From assembly GCF_004347735.1 (NCBI RefSeq), contig NZ_SLTI01000007.1, positions 248,001 to 312,000 of the forward strand: DNA of 64,000 nucleotides, given 5' to 3'. Shown here one piece after another: positions 62,835 to 64,000 of the stretch (its first letter is position 1; each line of letters begins with the position of its first letter). The DNA comes from Sulfuricurvum sp. IAE1. Lineage in GTDB: Bacteria; Campylobacterota; Campylobacteria; Campylobacterales; Sulfurimonadaceae. The position numbers were made by a program, and so were the translations under genes. Below the pieces are notes generated by a model, which did no database searches, had not been told where the DNA came from, and saw nothing but the letters and a program-made list of their open reading frames with translations.

Positions 62835-64000
62835 TTATCCTTGGCTTCGGTACGCGTCGTCGGTCCGAAAAAATTGTATGATTTTCCCTTTTTTCTCGAG
62901 TTTTGAACGAAGACGGTTGATGTCGGCTTCGAGGGTTTGAAACTCCATTTCGCAGTACTGGGTGTGTTCGGTCCGCTCTTTTCCAAGCTCGATGGAGTTG
63001 ATGTCGGCACCCATTTTCGCCATGTAAGTAAGCAGGTCCGCGAGCGACCCCTGGGCGCTTTGCATACTGATGATAAGATGGTAGCGGAAATAGTGCTGCT
63101 GTTTCCACCGTACGAACACCATCGGTTCGTGCTTTTCCATCATCGATGCGGCGTGTTTGCACATTTTGTGGTGGACGTGGGCTTTGCCGTCTTGGAGAAA
63201 CGCGACGATTTCATCCCCCGTTTTGGGATGACAGCAGTAGTCGAATACGACGTCTCCCACGCTCCGGCTCGCATACACTTCGAGCGAGGGGAATTCGTAG
63301 AGTTTGGGTTTCACGCGGCTGCGGCTCCAGAAACTGATACGGCTCGTTCCCCGCATCTCGCCAGAGAAACGGTTGACCGTCTCTTTGAGAAGGTCGAGTT
63401 CCCTGGGGATACGGTGACGCTGATCGTCGAGATGGGTCTGCTCGAACAGCGCTTCGGCCCTTTCGCGCGAGATACCCAGAATGGTGGTGATAATATTGAT
63501 GCCGCTCTGGGCATCGATCATCCGGATCCGCTGGTTGCAGTTAGCCCGCATGCTGGCCTTGGCACGCGACGTCTTAACCGCATCCAGCCAGCTGCAACGG
63601 AGGATCTTTTTCGGCGCAGTGGTAATCTTGACGATATCGCCGTTGTGCAATTCGGTCAGAAGGCTCGCTTTTTCCTTGTTGATGTAGCACCCTTCCGCCG
63701 TATCCCCCACTTCGGTGTGAACCGCGTAGGCGAAATCAAGAGCAACCGCTCCGCGCGGAAGGGTAAACGATTTCCCTTTGGGCGAAAAGACGCTGATGTC
63801 GTCGCTGAAAAGGTCGTTTTTGATCAGCTCGTAAAACGCTTCGACCGATTCGTTCTGGTACTGGAGATTGTGGAGCCATTCAAGGCTGATGGGGTTGTTG
63901 CCCCCGTTTTTGTATTTCCAGTGGGCCGCGACTCCAAGCTCCGCCGTTTTGTGCATCTCGTAGGTGCGGATCTGCACCTCGAAAATAGCGCTGTCGTGGA
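62835..64000 (-). CDS. spoT: Bifunctional (p)ppGpp synthetase/hydrolase SpoT, C-terminal part
   Basis: This is the 3' part of the gene; it runs off the right end in the same frame with no stop. The visible upstream codons read HDSAIFEVQIRT, followed by AELGVAAHWKYK, which is the synthetase end of a RelA/SpoT protein. A TGS domain follows (ISVFSPKGKSFTLPRGAVALDFAYAVH), then the helical region, a zinc/RIS-like region with FDYCCHPKTGDEIVAF, and a C-terminal ACT domain (YHLIISMQSAQGSLADLLTYMAKMGADINSIEL). SpoT is the single long RSH of Campylobacterota and controls the stringent response. The apparent GTG start at 63977 is internal. Confidence 0.95.
   Translation of the reverse strand, partial: HDSAIFEVQIRTYEMHKTAELGVAAHWKYKNGGNNPISLEWLHNLQYQNESVEAFYELIKNDLFSDDISVFSPKGKSFTLPRGAVALDFAYAVHTEVGDTAEGCYINKEKASLLTELHNGDIVKITTAPKKILRCSWLDAVKTSRAKASMRANCNQRIRMIDAQSGINIITTILGISRERAEALFEQTHLDDQRHRIPRELDLLKETVNRFSGEMRGTSRISFWSRSRVKPKLYEFPSLEVYASRSVGDVVFDYCCHPKTGDEIVAFLQDGKAHVHHKMCKHAASMMEKHEPMVFVRWKQQHYFRYHLIISMQSAQGSLADLLTYMAKMGADINSIELGKERTEHTQYCEMEFQTLEADINRLRSKLEKKGKIIQFFRTDDAYRSQG

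Overview
The window reads as a chromosomal segment of a free-living Campylobacterota (Epsilonproteobacteria) member, most like the Sulfuricurvum/Sulfurimonas group. This rests on gene order recalled from well-studied relatives. The block ttcA-like, mtnN, fabD, slyD, cpoB, pal, tolB, tolA, exbD, exbB, atpC-D-G-A-H-F-F', parB, parA, birA, fmt, proB, obg, rpmA, rplU follows the Campylobacter jejuni Cj0094-Cj0118 region. rplI, hslV, hslU, era, csd6 follows Helicobacter pylori HP0514-HP0518. spoT, tyrS, fabX, amidase follows HP0775-HP0772. Base composition looks close to half GC by eye, higher than in the pathogens. No insertion sequence, prophage, CRISPR array or integrase was seen, and no stretch over 300 bases lacks a gene.

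Region 1 (1-22.2 kb): after the 3' end of mutY and one small unknown gene on the plus strand, about 21 kb of genes all run on the minus strand. They cover 50S proteins L21/L27, Obg, proline synthesis, initiator tRNA formylation, biotin ligase, ParAB chromosome segregation, the F1Fo ATP synthase peripheral and F1 subunits (no a or c subunit here), the Tol-Pal envelope system, SlyD, a degenerate NtrC-like regulator, FabD, a nitrilase-type amidase, MTA/SAH nucleosidase and a TtcA-like sulfur transferase.

Region 2 (22.2-32 kb): accessory metabolism and behaviour. It holds an M20 amidohydrolase plus acetyltransferase, DapE, a MutS7-type protein with an HNH-like tail, a PAS-only sensor, a tightly overlapped MFS-small protein-MATE cassette, and a flaG-fliS-small chaperone cluster behind a sigma-28-type promoter.

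Region 3 (32-48.9 kb): plus strand throughout. argG, a ferredoxin:thioredoxin-reductase-like/rhodanese fusion, rplI, hslVU and era lead into two peptidoglycan-trimming carboxypeptidase genes (csd6, csd4) of the kind that set helical or curved cell shape. A nine-gene locus follows (PilMN-like fusion, PilO-like, PilP-like, secretin, AAA ATPase, TPR protein, exported unknown, GspE-type ATPase, GspF-type membrane protein). It matches the Campylobacter Cts DNA-uptake/transformation genes in order.

Region 4 (48.9-64 kb): UvrD-type helicase, valS, acetyltransferase, YceI, pyrF, a 48-residue coiled-coil gene behind a sigma-54-like promoter, tRNA-Ser(GCU), an EAL-HDOD protein, an exported basic-tailed protein, galU, then on the minus strand spoT (cut by the window edge), tyrS, a FabX-type fatty-acid dehydrogenase/isomerase and a cell-wall amidase.

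The items most worth following are the MutS7-like protein, the FTR-rhodanese fusion, the putative RpoN-controlled 48-residue protein, the degenerate regulator between slyD and fabD, and the transformation locus with its two uncharacterised members.
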